Shown here one piece after another: positions 55,026 to 64,000 of a DNA stretch of 64,000 nt. The translations under genes and the position numbers were made by a program. The number at the start of each line of letters is the position of its first letter. The first letter of the stretch is position 1. The stretch is from Ditylenchus dipsaci (Eukaryota > Nematoda > Chromadorea > Rhabditida > Anguinidae), in contig SADC01000417.1 in the NCBI GenBank assembly GCA_004194705.1, forward strand, positions 43,774 through 107,773. The letters run 5' to 3'. The notes beneath the pieces are model-generated. The model was not told the DNA's origin. It saw nothing but the letters and a program-made list of their open reading frames with translations, and did no database searches.

Positions 55026-58000
55026 TTATACTTTTTGTTGAATGCTTGGTGTGACAGTAACAGGACTGTTGCAAGTAACATTTTTCACAATAGTGAAACT
55101 GTTAGTTATCTTCTTTGGATTATCCACACAACACAATGCAGTTACAAATGGCACTTTTTCTTTGCTGTCACACTCTCTATTTTTGTCTTCAATCTGAATT
55201 TTTTTCAATGTACACATAAAATTATTGCAATGAGAATTTAATAAAACTCCTACATCTCCAAATTCTAGCTCGAGATATTTTGTGGCGCTTATTACTTTCA
55301 CACCCGCTTTTTCAGCCAGCACTCCTGTGTACAATAAATCATCAAGAGAAAATCCATTGACTGTGTGAGACACACTGAGAATAGACTTGACTGCTCGGTT
55401 TGAAATTCCATAGAAAAAGCCCCAAACGTAGGGAGGAAGTATGTCGCTTGGATAATCTTGGTATGAAACGTACCTAAATGTTTGCTCAAAAATCTTGAAA
55501 GCTTGATTGATTTCACAGAAAACCGGAGAAAACATTTACACGTGAACTAAAACTACGAAAAGCACCACATATATGTTGGTGCCATGAAATTTTTGTATTT
55601 TAATCAAGGGGTCGCTTAATCAGAGCAGGGAATACGGTATTTTACAGGGTGGCACAAAAAAACGAGACAATTCTGAAAAATGTTTTTCACCAAGATTTAT
55701 TTCTGATATCTTGCATATAATATACCAAATCGTAGATAAGACGGGTTTTCGAGCGAAAAAAAGATTGCTCTGATTTGACAAAAAATAGTACTGAAACCAC
55801 CGCTGCAAAAGAGTCATTTTGGCTCTTTTTTATTTAAATCTCTAGAAAAAACGCCTTGATCCCTCCTGTTGCATTAAAAAAAATTAAATTTTTTCTCTAA
55901 ATTATTTTCTGCAAGAGTCCTAAAAACTTTCAAAATAATTTTTAAAACTTTTAAAAATTATTTTAAAAAATTTAACAGTAGGACCAAGTCGTTTTTTTCT
56001 AGAGATTTTAATAAAAAAAATAGCCAAAATGACTCTTTTTGCAGCGGCGATTTCAGTACTTTTTTCCGTCTAATCAAAGCAATCTTTTATTTTTGTCCGT
56101 AAGTCCATTATCTTAGCTACAATTTGGTATATCACACGCATAATATCGAAAATAAAATCCTAGATATAAACAGTTTTCAAAACTGTTACGTTTTTTTTCG
56201 CGCCGCCCTGTAACTTGGGTCTGAGGCATAAACAATACCGTATTCGCTCTAATTATACACCACTCTCTAATTTTGCACCACCCTCAAAAAGCTAATACTA
56301 AGTAATTAAAAAAAAAATGATTTTAATGTTTTTTAAAGTTTTCTATTTTTGTCTTACTTCGAAAAATGGTTTTTTTAATGCTTGACAGTAACCCATCATT
56401 AATTTCACTTGTGTTGAATTGTAGAAATCAGTAAAAATGATCTGATTGAATTAGTAAAATGAGTAGACGTCGAGCCCACACTAGAGACATTGTTGAGGGG
56501 GTTTTTTCTGAAGCTTCTTGGATGACTGGCTTCTTGGAACACATGGCTGGAGACGGAACTGTTGCTGGAGACTGGCTGAGCTGACCCCCTGGATGGAACG
56601 ACTGGACGGATGACTGGCTGCGGAGCTGACCACTTGGGAGCTTGGATGGATTGAACGATGGCGCTTGCTTCCCTTCTTCTTGCGGAGCGCAGACGACTTC
56701 AGGCCATTCACGCTTAAGGTCCGCCGACCCCTCAATTGTCCAGTGTGCGGCTCTTTGTCTTGAACCCAGAGGAATGTGGATCTCATGAGAGGAGATACGC
56801 CAGAGATCTGAAAAGGGTTAAGCCCTCCAAGCGGAAGACTCTGGATGGACCCAAAGGTATCGCTGCAATCGTACCAAATATCTTTAGACTCATTGTGTAT
56901 CCCGGAGGACGTGGATGTGCTATCTTTAGCTAGATGTACCGGCAAGTCGGTCTGGATGCTTCCTATTATACTCAAATCAAACTCATTAGCTTTGCCACCT
57001 CCAGTGGACTTTGACTGCTTCTGCCCCATTTGCTTTGGTCGGAGACGGATGCAAGTGATGCGTTTGATGTTTCGGATTGTGCTGCGTGCAAGTTCGAGGC
57101 TTCTCACCAGACACCAAGATTTGATAGCTGGAATTGAAAGAGGATGAAATTAAGAGTTTAATAATGTGTTCGCTGTTTGGGCGAAATGAGGATGAATTAA
57201 TAGTGAAAGCGTGTTAAGCGCTTGTGGGTAGTTTTCGTGCCAAGATTTGGCGCGAATTCAAATAAGATATTATGGGTGCAAGTCATGTTTTAAGTGACTT
57301 GGGCAAGAGTTGGATGAATGATGAATGGACGAAAGACTACCTCGACAAAGTGTTCGGTTCTCATTTGTTTGAAAGACGTTCGCTTGTCTGGGACGCGTTC
57401 CGGTGTCATATTATCCAGAGCACGAAGAAAGATCTAGAAGCACAGCAAATCGATATGGCCGTGGTGCCTAGGGGATGCACGAAGTTCGTTCAGGCATGGC
57501 TTGATTGTTGACGGTTTTGTATAATTTGTATTGATAAAGGCGCCAGATGTCCGCTGTAACAAATCTTTTAAATCAAAGATTCAAGAGCTCTACAACGATT
57601 GGATGGCAGAAGAAAAGTGCGATCTCACACCGGCTCTATGACATTTGCGGCTTGGACATTTTGCGGCGCGACACTTGCGGCCGACTTTTGCGGCCGACAT
57701 TTGCGGCCGACATTTGCGGCTAAGACTTGCGTCGCGACATTTGCGGCTGACACTTGCGGCCGACTTTTGCGGCTGACATTTGCGGCTGACATTTGCGGCT
57801 GACATTTGCGGCCGACATTTGCGGCTGTTCTGGTACTTGCAGTTTACTCACATTTTTCAGCACTGAGTTTTCATAACATTTCTATTTCGAAGATCCTATT
57901 ATTACTGCTAGAATTACTGCTAGAAGAGATGGGTAATCTTGATTTAATTGATTTGTTGAACAGCCCCAACAGCCCCCACAAAACACAGAAGAATCGACCC

Positions 58001-61000
58001 AACATCAGTGTTCGAATTTTCAAAAGGTTTCTCTCAAGGCTTGTAGTACTCTCCTATTTTCGTTTAAAAAAATTCGCTATATTGAAACAGAGAATAACAT
58101 TGCCACGCAAAAGTTACGACCCCGGCTATTGGATTCAACAAAGCGTTGTTGTTCACTCTAGAAAACCAGTATATGTTGCAAAGGATTCGGCAATGAATAG
58201 ACTAGTGAACATGTATGCAGCGATAAATGATCCTACAAACGAGCAAATTCAAGAATTTTTGAGCTCTGTACAGTATGGACTGGGAGAAAACAACTTTAAT
58301 CGTTGGGATGACTAAACATATATTGTTTTCAATAAAAATATTATGGCAGTTGTTTTATTTGTATCACTAAAATAGTTTCAAAATCACGAAAAAATGAATT
58401 ATAACTTGCATTTGAAAGCTAAGTTATTGTGATAAATTTTTAAGATGAAATTTTTCAAAAACATAGAAATGATAATGTTAGAAGAGTAAGTAAACAAGTA
58501 CCAGAACAGCCGCAATGTCGGCCGCAAATGTCGGCCGCAAAAGTCGGCCGCAAGTGTCAGCCGCAAATGTCGCGACGCAAGTCTTAGCCGCAAATGTCGG
58601 CCGCAAATGTCGGCCGCAAAAGTCGGCCGCAAGTGTCGCGCCGCAAATGTCCAAGCCGCAAAAGTCGTGGCACCCTCACACCAAAAGAACATCTAAGGGC
58701 ACCTGTAGCAGAAACATATTTACATTGGATCTACGAGGGATGGGCGAGTTTACCAAAACTAGCTATTGCAAACTAATCAAGACATGTGGTGCAACAAACG
58801 GGCTTGATGGTTCCGAAGATGGGTTGATTCATGGATTTAAACTAGGTGGGCGGTTCCTGATGGATGGGAGCTTTTAAAGAATGCGAGCGAATTGGCTTCT
58901 ATTGAAACTCCGCTTGTGGAAGAACTGCTTGTCTTGCGCTGGTGGATGAAATCGACAAGGAAGAAGATCAGCTGAATGAATATGAAAGTGATTGTTCTAT
59001 TGATTGTTAATCTCGTCTTTTTGTCCATTTTAATTTATGCCTGTGATGGCGAATAAAATAATTGTTAAATCTGTTATTGGAGTTGAAAAATTTTACACCA
59101 CTCTCTAATTGTACACCACTCTCTAATTATACACCACCTCAAGGAGAAGTTGAAAAAACCATGGTGTATAATTAGAGAGAATACGGAGATTAACTTTCAA
59201 GGTGATAACTCAAAAAAGTCAAAACACATACAAGTCCATTTTAAATTAACTCATTTAAAATAAGAAAAAGTGGGTGATAGTTAACTTTGACCCCGATTTT
59301 CTGAAAAACGACCGGAAATTTCTGATTTGCTCCTTGCTGAGTCTCACTGATCCTTTGAAAATCATTTTCTTGCTATCTTTTGAGTAAAAAAATTGCTGAC
59401 AAGAGAACTTTTCGAACTGTCTCCTCGCGTAACGTCCATCTGATGCGTGTATCTTGTAGCCCATGGTCGATTAACTTAGTGTAGAAAAAGGTTGGAAAAT
59501 AAAATTCTAGGGTTGGGGCCTCGGAAAATCGAAAACTCCCAGTAGGGGTCATGTGGTCATTGTGATGATGCATATTGTTCACTGAACGAACGGTCTTACC
59601 GCATGTAATATAATAATTTGGCGCTACTTGGATATACCGCTCCGTACATACACCCTATATCGACCTGAAATTGCCTCAGGAGTTGAAAAAAGACATATTT
59701 TTTAAGTTCTGGTTGATAAAAAAATGAGCTTTGGTCATTTTGAAATTTCGGCCATTCGCGTGTTTTGGCATGTTTTGGTCACCGGAGCTGGGCAAAAATA
59801 GTCTCTCAATGCATTTTTGTTCAAGAGTCTTCTCGGAATTCGAACCAAACAAGCTCCCTGTGCTCCCTTCGGGGGCGCAGGGGGCTTCGTTGCTTGGGGT
59901 TGAGATGAGCACACCCACATACCTTAGACGCAAATCACTCGAAAGTGACTCTGGATGCATAAAAATGTATGCACACTAGATTTTATTTATGCGGTAGGCC
60001 CCAGTCAACAAAACTATGTTCAAAACCTTTCTTTTTACACTAAATTGGTCTATTTTTGGTCTTCTCCCACTCTAATATGGCCCTGAATCCTTCAAAAATG
60101 GTCAAAACAGGTATTTTTGGCTGTTTGGAAACACTTTTGAGAAATTTCATTTGGGAGGGGGGGGGGCGAGGGTGGTTTGGTCAGCTGAATGAATATAAAA
60201 GTGATTGTTCTATTGGATTGTTAATTTCGTCTTTTGTCCATTTTAAGGGAGGGGAGGGTATACTCCGGTAGCGCTGATAATTTTTATAGTCAACTAATTT
60301 CACATAGTTAACATATTTTGGATAGTTAACAGATATTAAACAGTCAAAAAACTCTATATAGTCAACAAATCCTACATAGTTAACGAAATTTTTATAGTCA
60401 ATAAATTTTACATAGTCAACAGTATTTATAGACAGTATACTTTACATAGTTAACAAGATTCGTGGCTTCAGCGCGCTGGGCCGGCACTGCACATGCCTGG
60501 TTACGGGTACAAAATACGGGGTTTCGGAAGGGCTTTTATAAACGAAATACGGAATAGAAGTATGTTGGCACTTATTTAGTCGGGCGAAGGGGACCTTTCG
60601 AAATCTATAACGTCTCCGAAGTGATTCTTTACTTTATGAATTTATGTTATTTTTTGACTTTACGTCTAACAGTGATGTTTCGAAAAAATTAAACTTTTTC
60701 GAAAACTTAAATTTTACTGATACACGTGTCTGATCCTATGAAAATTTGAATTTTTTATTTTTTCGATTGCCAAAAAACTTTCTTTAAGCCTCACTGTTTA
60801 ACGTAAAATCAAAAAGTCAGATAGGCTCATAAATAGAGACCGGATTTTTATGCTCTTAAAAACAAGAAATATGCGCATAAGATATACTCTAAAAACAGCA
60901 AAATATGCCCTAAAAATCGCGAAATATTCTGAAAAATTGACAAAATATGCCCTAAAAATTTACGCGTAAAAAAGTTTTAATTGGGCTATTTTACAAATAA

Positions 61001-62984
61001 AAACATACTTTTACAGCCTTTATTATCAAAAAAAAAGATTCTAAGGTTTTTACAAACAATACACACCTCATCCTGGGAAATTATTAAAATTTCGGCGCTA
61101 CTTTGATATGCTCCTCCATCCCTAATCCTCCGACCTACTTCGATATGCCATTCACCTGAACAATCTTGATTTGGGGGAGGAGGAGGGTTAGGTTTATAAA
61201 AATTTTGATCCCTTTTTTTTTATTTTGATACTAGAAATCAGTAGGTTAACAGTTTATATATAAAATTCGCTATTAAGTGGCTTGCAAGTAAAAATGATTA
61301 CTTTGAAAAAGAACTGAGTTTTGTCATTTTCGCTATATGAAAATCTGGAACGGGTAAATGAAGACAGAACTTATCTGTATTTTAAAGGATCACATCAAAG
61401 GAGGGCTGCCATCTCAAAACTAAAAAAAGAAGGTCATTTGGTCAAAAAACAGAAATTTCAAAATAAAAGTGCATTTATCTAGTGCTTATTGCCATTTTGA
61501 AGCAAAAAAAAAAAGATTTTGACTAAAACTTCAAAAATTAAAAAAAAAATATTCGGGTTCCCAAAAAAGGACAAATCTTCTCAAAAAGGACATATGGCAG
61601 CCCTGCTTTAAAGTGTTAAGTTAAAGCTGTAACGCTACACAAACATTGTAGTTTGTCAAATCATGTAAAAATGTGTTTTTCAGACGAGGACGACTGTTTT
61701 CTTAAAAAATAGTTTAACCGAAAATAATTTTTGCTTGTGGGTATCAAGGTGATTCAGCTTAAAAGACTACGATAAAATAAGAAAATAACAAAATTTAGCA
61801 TAGATGTCTGATATTTATAATTTTTTAGCAAAAATAGTCACAATATGACCGAAATATGCCTCAAAAAGTCAGAATTTGCAGTAAATATGCAAATATGCTC
61901 CAAAAACGCAAAATATGCTGTAAAAACACCATAAAAACGCTCGAAACCTAGCTTAAACGCGTTTTTAGGTGTATTCAGTCCAATGCATATTAGAAAAAAA
62001 ATTGCAAAACATATAAATCCGGTCCCTAGTTATAATAATCAAATGACTGCTCGACAAACAAGAAACTGAGCATTGGGACTCTAATATATTTTAACTTTTG
62101 GGGTCTTTTGAGTTTCCAGTCCCTAAAGCAAAAGTTTCTTTCTATGGATCAAAGCGACCATGGACTAAAGATAACTGCATCAGATTGACGTTAAGCGAGA
62201 CGATTGTTGGAACTGTTTCTTTGTGAGAGAAAATTTGAAAGTGTGATCTGATTAAAATATGCCTTGTTCCCACAAGGCAAATCAAAATTGCCCAACAATA
62301 TATTGGTCCCGCAAAAATTTTTACCTTTTTTCACTGAGCGATATCTTTTCCTATGTCAATCTCTAATCTTTAGCATTTTTTGTAAAGAGTAAATAGACTA
62401 TTATTAGTGAAAATGTTTTCAAAATGACTGTCAGAACATGCCTAACTAATTAATACTAAAATTCGCGCTTAGTGTTCAGAAATTTGACGTCGTTTATTAG
62501 ATATTGGCAATTATTTAAAAAAAATGCACATTGAAGATTTGTTGAAAAGCTGATAGTTTGAAAAAAAACTTTTAAAGTATACTTCTGTTTATGATTAGGG
62601 TCTCTCTTAATTCCAGATACAAGGTCTAGATATCCGAAAATAAGCGAAATATTTTCACTTTTATTGGGCACTAATCCATTGTTCATCCAATATTGCAGCC
62701 TGTCCAAATTAATAATAGTATCTGCGTCAGCTCTGATCACAAATTGCACATTAGAACAATAGAGTTGTTGCCAGGTAAGCACTGCATAAATCTGAAATGA
62801 CCTTGTCACTATAAATGTTTATTTTCTCCTACTTCACATGCAGCATCCTGTACTTCATCTTTTGCATCATAGAATATAATGTCGTTATATCTTTTCCATT
62901 CATCATATAAATCATTGTATACATTACTGTTTTTGCTATTCGTCTTTGGTTTCCATACTACAAAAGAACCAAGAAGCTTTGCGG
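55026..62984 (-). CDS. GT31 glycosyltransferase (beta-1,3-galactosyltransferase-like), 3' part
   Basis: Visible exons 5' to 3': 62854-62984, 62583-62791 and 55026-55473, joined in phase (0, then 2) to about 262 residues. The first has LYDEWKRYNDIIFYDAKDE, the second CSNVQFVIRADADTIINLDR with the DxD metal/UDP-sugar motif (DAD) and RDPNHKQK, the third YVSYQDYPSDILPPYVWGFF and FSLDDLLYTGVLAEKAGV, the C-terminal GT31 block with its acidic pair. An AATAAA follows the stop. The family transfers galactose or N-acetyl sugars in the Golgi lumen as type II membrane proteins; the N-terminal anchor would be encoded upstream, beyond the window or in the region disturbed after 63.0 kb. Intron 2 is 7.1 kb, far longer than its neighbours, because it holds several transposons. 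Donor specificity cannot be told from sequence. Confidence 0.85.
55644..56210. mobile_element. Foldback MITE, mariner-type CAGGGTGGC ends
   Basis: TA-flanked ends CAGGGTGGCACAAAAAAACG and the inverse finishing CGCCGCCCTG. Arms of about 200 bp are diverged inverted copies, with a central region carrying two inverted GCCTTGATCCCTCCTGTTG/CAACAGTAGGACCAAG-type motifs. It lies in the long intron of the GT31 gene. Confidence 0.72.
57632..58674. mobile_element. Nested element with GCGGCCGACATTT arrays, perfect 8-bp duplication, carrying an ORF
   Basis: Flanked by CTCACACC on both sides (57624-57631 and 58675-58682). The ends are GGCTCTATGACATTTGCGG and the inverse of GGTGCCACGACTTTTGCGG, followed by arrays of TTGCGGCCGACATTTGCGG units: about 200 bp at the left (to 57833) and 165 bp at the right (from 58510). 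The core is AT-rich and contains one ORF. Taking out the element plus one duplication copy restores the transposase frame across the junction, so the boundaries are certain. Eight-bp duplications fit hAT or P superfamilies. Confidence 0.9.
57929..58315 (+). CDS. Unrecognised ORF inside the nested element
   Basis: From the ATG at 57929 it encodes 128 residues beginning MGNLDLIDLLNSPNSPHKTQ and ending GLGENNFNRWDD, with a basic middle (RIFKRFLSRL, RLKKFAILKQRI). An upstream in-frame ATG at 57806 lies in the repeat array and is less likely. An AATAAA follows within 20 bp of the stop. No BED finger, DDE residues or dimerisation motif is seen, so it is not an obvious transposase. It may be a captured host sequence or an element-specific accessory gene. 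No family recognised. Confidence 0.5.
   Translation: MGNLDLIDLLNSPNSPHKTQKNRPNISVRIFKRFLSRLVVLSYFRLKKFAILKQRITLPRKSYDPGYWIQQSVVVHSRKPVYVAKDSAMNRLVNMYAAINDPTNEQIQEFLSSVQYGLGENNFNRWDD
59765..60030 (+). repeat. Dispersed repeat with CTTCGGGGGCGCAGGGGG core
   Basis: The most intact copy of the family also at 31060-31265 and 53500-54600: TTTTGGTCACCGGAGCTGG, CCTTCGGGGGCGCAGGGGG, TACCTTAGACGCAAATCAC, TCGAAAGTGACTCTGG and GCGGTAGGCCCCAGT in that order. Confidence 0.72.
60175..60245 (+). repeat. Duplicate of the Tigger transposase 3' end
   Basis: CAGCTGAATGAATATAAAAG and GTGATTGTTCTATTG repeat 58970-59030 (the last codons and 3' flank of the Tigger remnant) with a few differences. It is a fragment of a second copy or a local duplication. 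Confidence 0.65.
60275..60455. repeat. AGTTAACAxATTT / AGTCAACAAAT short-unit array
   Basis: About nine units of roughly 20 bp such as TTT-CACATAGTTAACATATTTT. The same family as the GTTAACTATG arrays, in inverse orientation. Confidence 0.7.
60832..62030. mobile_element. hAT-like element with AATATGCxCTAAAAA subterminal repeats
   Basis: The left end TAGAGACCGGATTTTTATG and the inverse of the right end, TAGGGACCGGATTTATATG, are inverted. Each is followed by many AAATATGCCCTAAAAA-type units for about 130-180 bp. No transposase was found. Within it, 61399-61606 is a second inverted pair (GGGCTGCCAT ... ATGGCAGCCCTG), a nested MITE also represented by one end near 24120. Flanking duplications are not clear. 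Confidence 0.65.
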
Positions 62985-63039
62985 CTAAAAAAAACAAGCA
63001 AGCATAAATGACACAAAGAAAACAGTTTATATTTTTGGC

Positions 63040-63250
63040 TGCAGTGGACTCTCCCAATAACGTCTCCTGATAACTCTCTCTCCGAAAAACGTCTCATCGG
63101 ATCGAGTTTCGGTTTATTTTCGAAGAAATGCTTTGAACAGGCTTTCTGATCAACGACTCTCCGCTTAACGTTCCTCTCCAATTAACGTCTTTTCAGAGTT
63201 GGCCCCTCAGCCTTATAAACGACTCTCTGCATAACGTCTCTTAAAATGTT
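63040..63250. repeat. pogo-like end with ATAACGTCTC units
   Basis: GCAGTGGACTCTCCCAATAA is followed by repeated AACGTCTC/AACGACTCTC units. It resembles the CAGTxGAC..CTCTATAACG ends of the pogo-like MITEs. No inverse partner was found. Confidence 0.5.
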
Positions 63251-63489
63251 TAGATATGCAATTTTTACAAAATTTTAACTATGTCACCTCACAACTGAAG
63301 CTTAGGATGTAGGCTACACTGCTACAATTCCAGCTAAAAACTATGTTGTAAGCGCAGTTCGCAGTGAAGTGGCCAGTGAAAAACTTTCTAAAAGTTAGTT
63401 TTGAAGTGGTCGTAACTTTTTCAAAATTCTGTTTTCGCCAGTCGATTTTTCTTGCGATTTTTGTGGTGTATATACTGTAAAAAAGCCTA

Positions 63490-63790
63490 TGTCAAACCAC
63501 ACTGTGCCACCGCAAATTGAGCTGAATTCAAATTGTGACAAACCACATTGTACCACCGCAAATTGAGCCAAACTTAAATTTTGCAACGTAAATTGTGCTA
63601 CCGCAAATTGTGCAAATTAAATTGTACCAATTCATATTGGCGATTTTTGCCACGATTTTGGATACATTTCACTGTGAAAATTATTAAAATTTTTTATTCT
63701 TATGCTTTAATCGTGGCACAATATGGATTGGCACAATTTGATTTTGGCACAAATTGTGGTGGCACAATTTGAGTTTGGCACAAATTTAAA
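63490..63790. repeat. Inverted arrays of GGCACAATTTG units
   Basis: CACTGTGCCACCGCAAATTG and similar units at 63500-63640 are inverted at 63710-63800 (GGCACAATTTGAGTTTGGCA, GGGCACAGTGGCAC). It has the same design as other short elements here: inverted ends made of a repeated short motif around an AT-rich centre. Confidence 0.65.
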
Positions 63791-63814
63791 ATTGGGCACA
63801 GTGGCACTTTTAAT

Positions 63815-64000
63815 ACTCGTGAAACCGTTGCATGGAAACAGTTTCGAGAAAACGGTTTCAATGGTTTCTTGGAAACCATTACTTTCCTAGAATGGTTTTC
63901 TGTTACATGAAACCGTTTCAACGCAACACTTGAAACCGTTTCTCGAAACTCTTGAAACCGTTTCCTGGAACTTTTTTCAACGATTTTGCAACCCGCTCAG
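63815..64000. repeat. GAAACCGTTTC palindrome array, truncated by window end
   Basis: At least eight units of GAAACCGTTTC or AAACGGTTTC-type sequence, interrupted by CATGGAAACAG and CTTGGAAACC variants. It is related in motif to the array at 50374-51028. The right boundary is outside the window. Confidence 0.65.

Larger units (their letters stand above)
57272..59008 (+). pseudogene. Tigger/pogo transposase remnants (DDE domain and C-terminus)
   Basis: 57272-57511 encodes LGKSWMNDEWTKDYLDKVFG and ERRSLVWDAFRCHIIQS, the region around the second catalytic Asp, then DMAVVPRGCTKFVQAWLD, degenerate at the usual LQPLD. A stop and an extra 50 bp follow. 57565-57631 continues KSFKSKIQELYNDWMAEEKC. The reading is then cut by a nested element and resumes at 58683 with KEHLRAPVAETYLHW; after a frameshift it shows ATNGLDGSEDGLIHGF and the acidic end near 58960-59008. 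Stops and shifts make it inactive. The long minus-strand frame opposite the 5' part (56481-57107) has no family match and is probably chance. Confidence 0.8.
56238..59186 (+). mobile_element. Decayed Tigger/pogo transposon, AATTATACACC subfamily, interrupted
   Basis: The left end is CCGTATTCGCTCTAATTATA with repeated CACTCTCTAATTxTACACC units; the right end has the same units inverted and finishes AGAGAGAATACGG. Without the nested 1,043-bp insertion it would be about 1.9 kb, the size of a full Tigger. Transposase parts remain on the plus strand. It is the only copy in the window with recognisable catalytic-domain sequence, which ties all the CCGTATTT elements here to the pogo/Tigger group. 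The right TA has been lost. It lies in the long GT31 intron. Confidence 0.82.

Noticed and set aside
56481..57107. 208-residue minus-strand ORF
   Set aside because: No motif, splice context or polyadenylation signal; it lies opposite the decayed 5' part of a Tigger transposase and is likely chance.

Overview
The window looks like repeat-rich, AT-rich nematode DNA. The evidence is class-restricted nematode chemoreceptors (one complete SRBC-type receptor and several broken SRH-type copies), an F-box gene of nematode style, short introns with TTTTCAG-type acceptors, acceptor sites directly before start codons (as expected for spliced-leader trans-splicing), and mariner, Tigger/pogo and hAT DNA transposons. 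The species cannot be named from the sequence. All gene models were assembled by eye from splice signals, reading phase and family knowledge. No search was run.

Layout. 0.7-5.7 kb (minus): a small secreted protein and a six-exon SRBC-type receptor whose large intron holds two foldback repeats. 5.8-12.5 kb: almost no genes, only MITEs, tandem repeats and one orphan exon. 12.5-15.5 kb (minus): the tail of a second 7TM receptor, then a complete KDEL receptor (ERD2) gene with a mariner foldback in its first intron. 15.5-19.5 kb: a solo LTR and a hAT foldback. 19.5-22.9 kb: decayed SRH-type receptors and MITEs. 23.0-26.5 kb (plus): an FBXO28 orthologue whose second intron is almost entirely one 791-bp palindrome. 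27.7-28.9 kb (minus): a second F-box gene. 29.3-33.9 kb: a 36-bp tandem array, an SRH remnant and three hAT-type elements with precise 8-bp target duplications. 35.4-43.0 kb (plus): an eleven-exon PRMT7 orthologue whose introns hold Tigger, hAT and pogo-like insertions. 43.3-49.4 kb (minus): a short unknown two-exon gene, a second secreted protein related to the first, and a shifted gene remnant. 49.6-54.9 kb: an SRH deletion pseudogene and nested palindromes. 55.0-63.0 kb (minus): the 3' part of a GT31 glycosyltransferase with a 7.1-kb intron holding a decayed Tigger element, itself interrupted by a 1,043-bp element that carries an ORF.

The most unusual signal is a shared design among short DNA elements. 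The outermost bases are constant within a superfamily, while the sequence just inside is an array of a short, often CG-rich, motif that differs completely from element to element. In AT-rich surroundings these arrays are the GC islands of the window. Several ends are proven by perfect 8-bp target duplications. A second pattern is that several otherwise well-conserved genes each need about one added base to stay in frame, which suggests residual single-base deletions in the assembly or recent decay.
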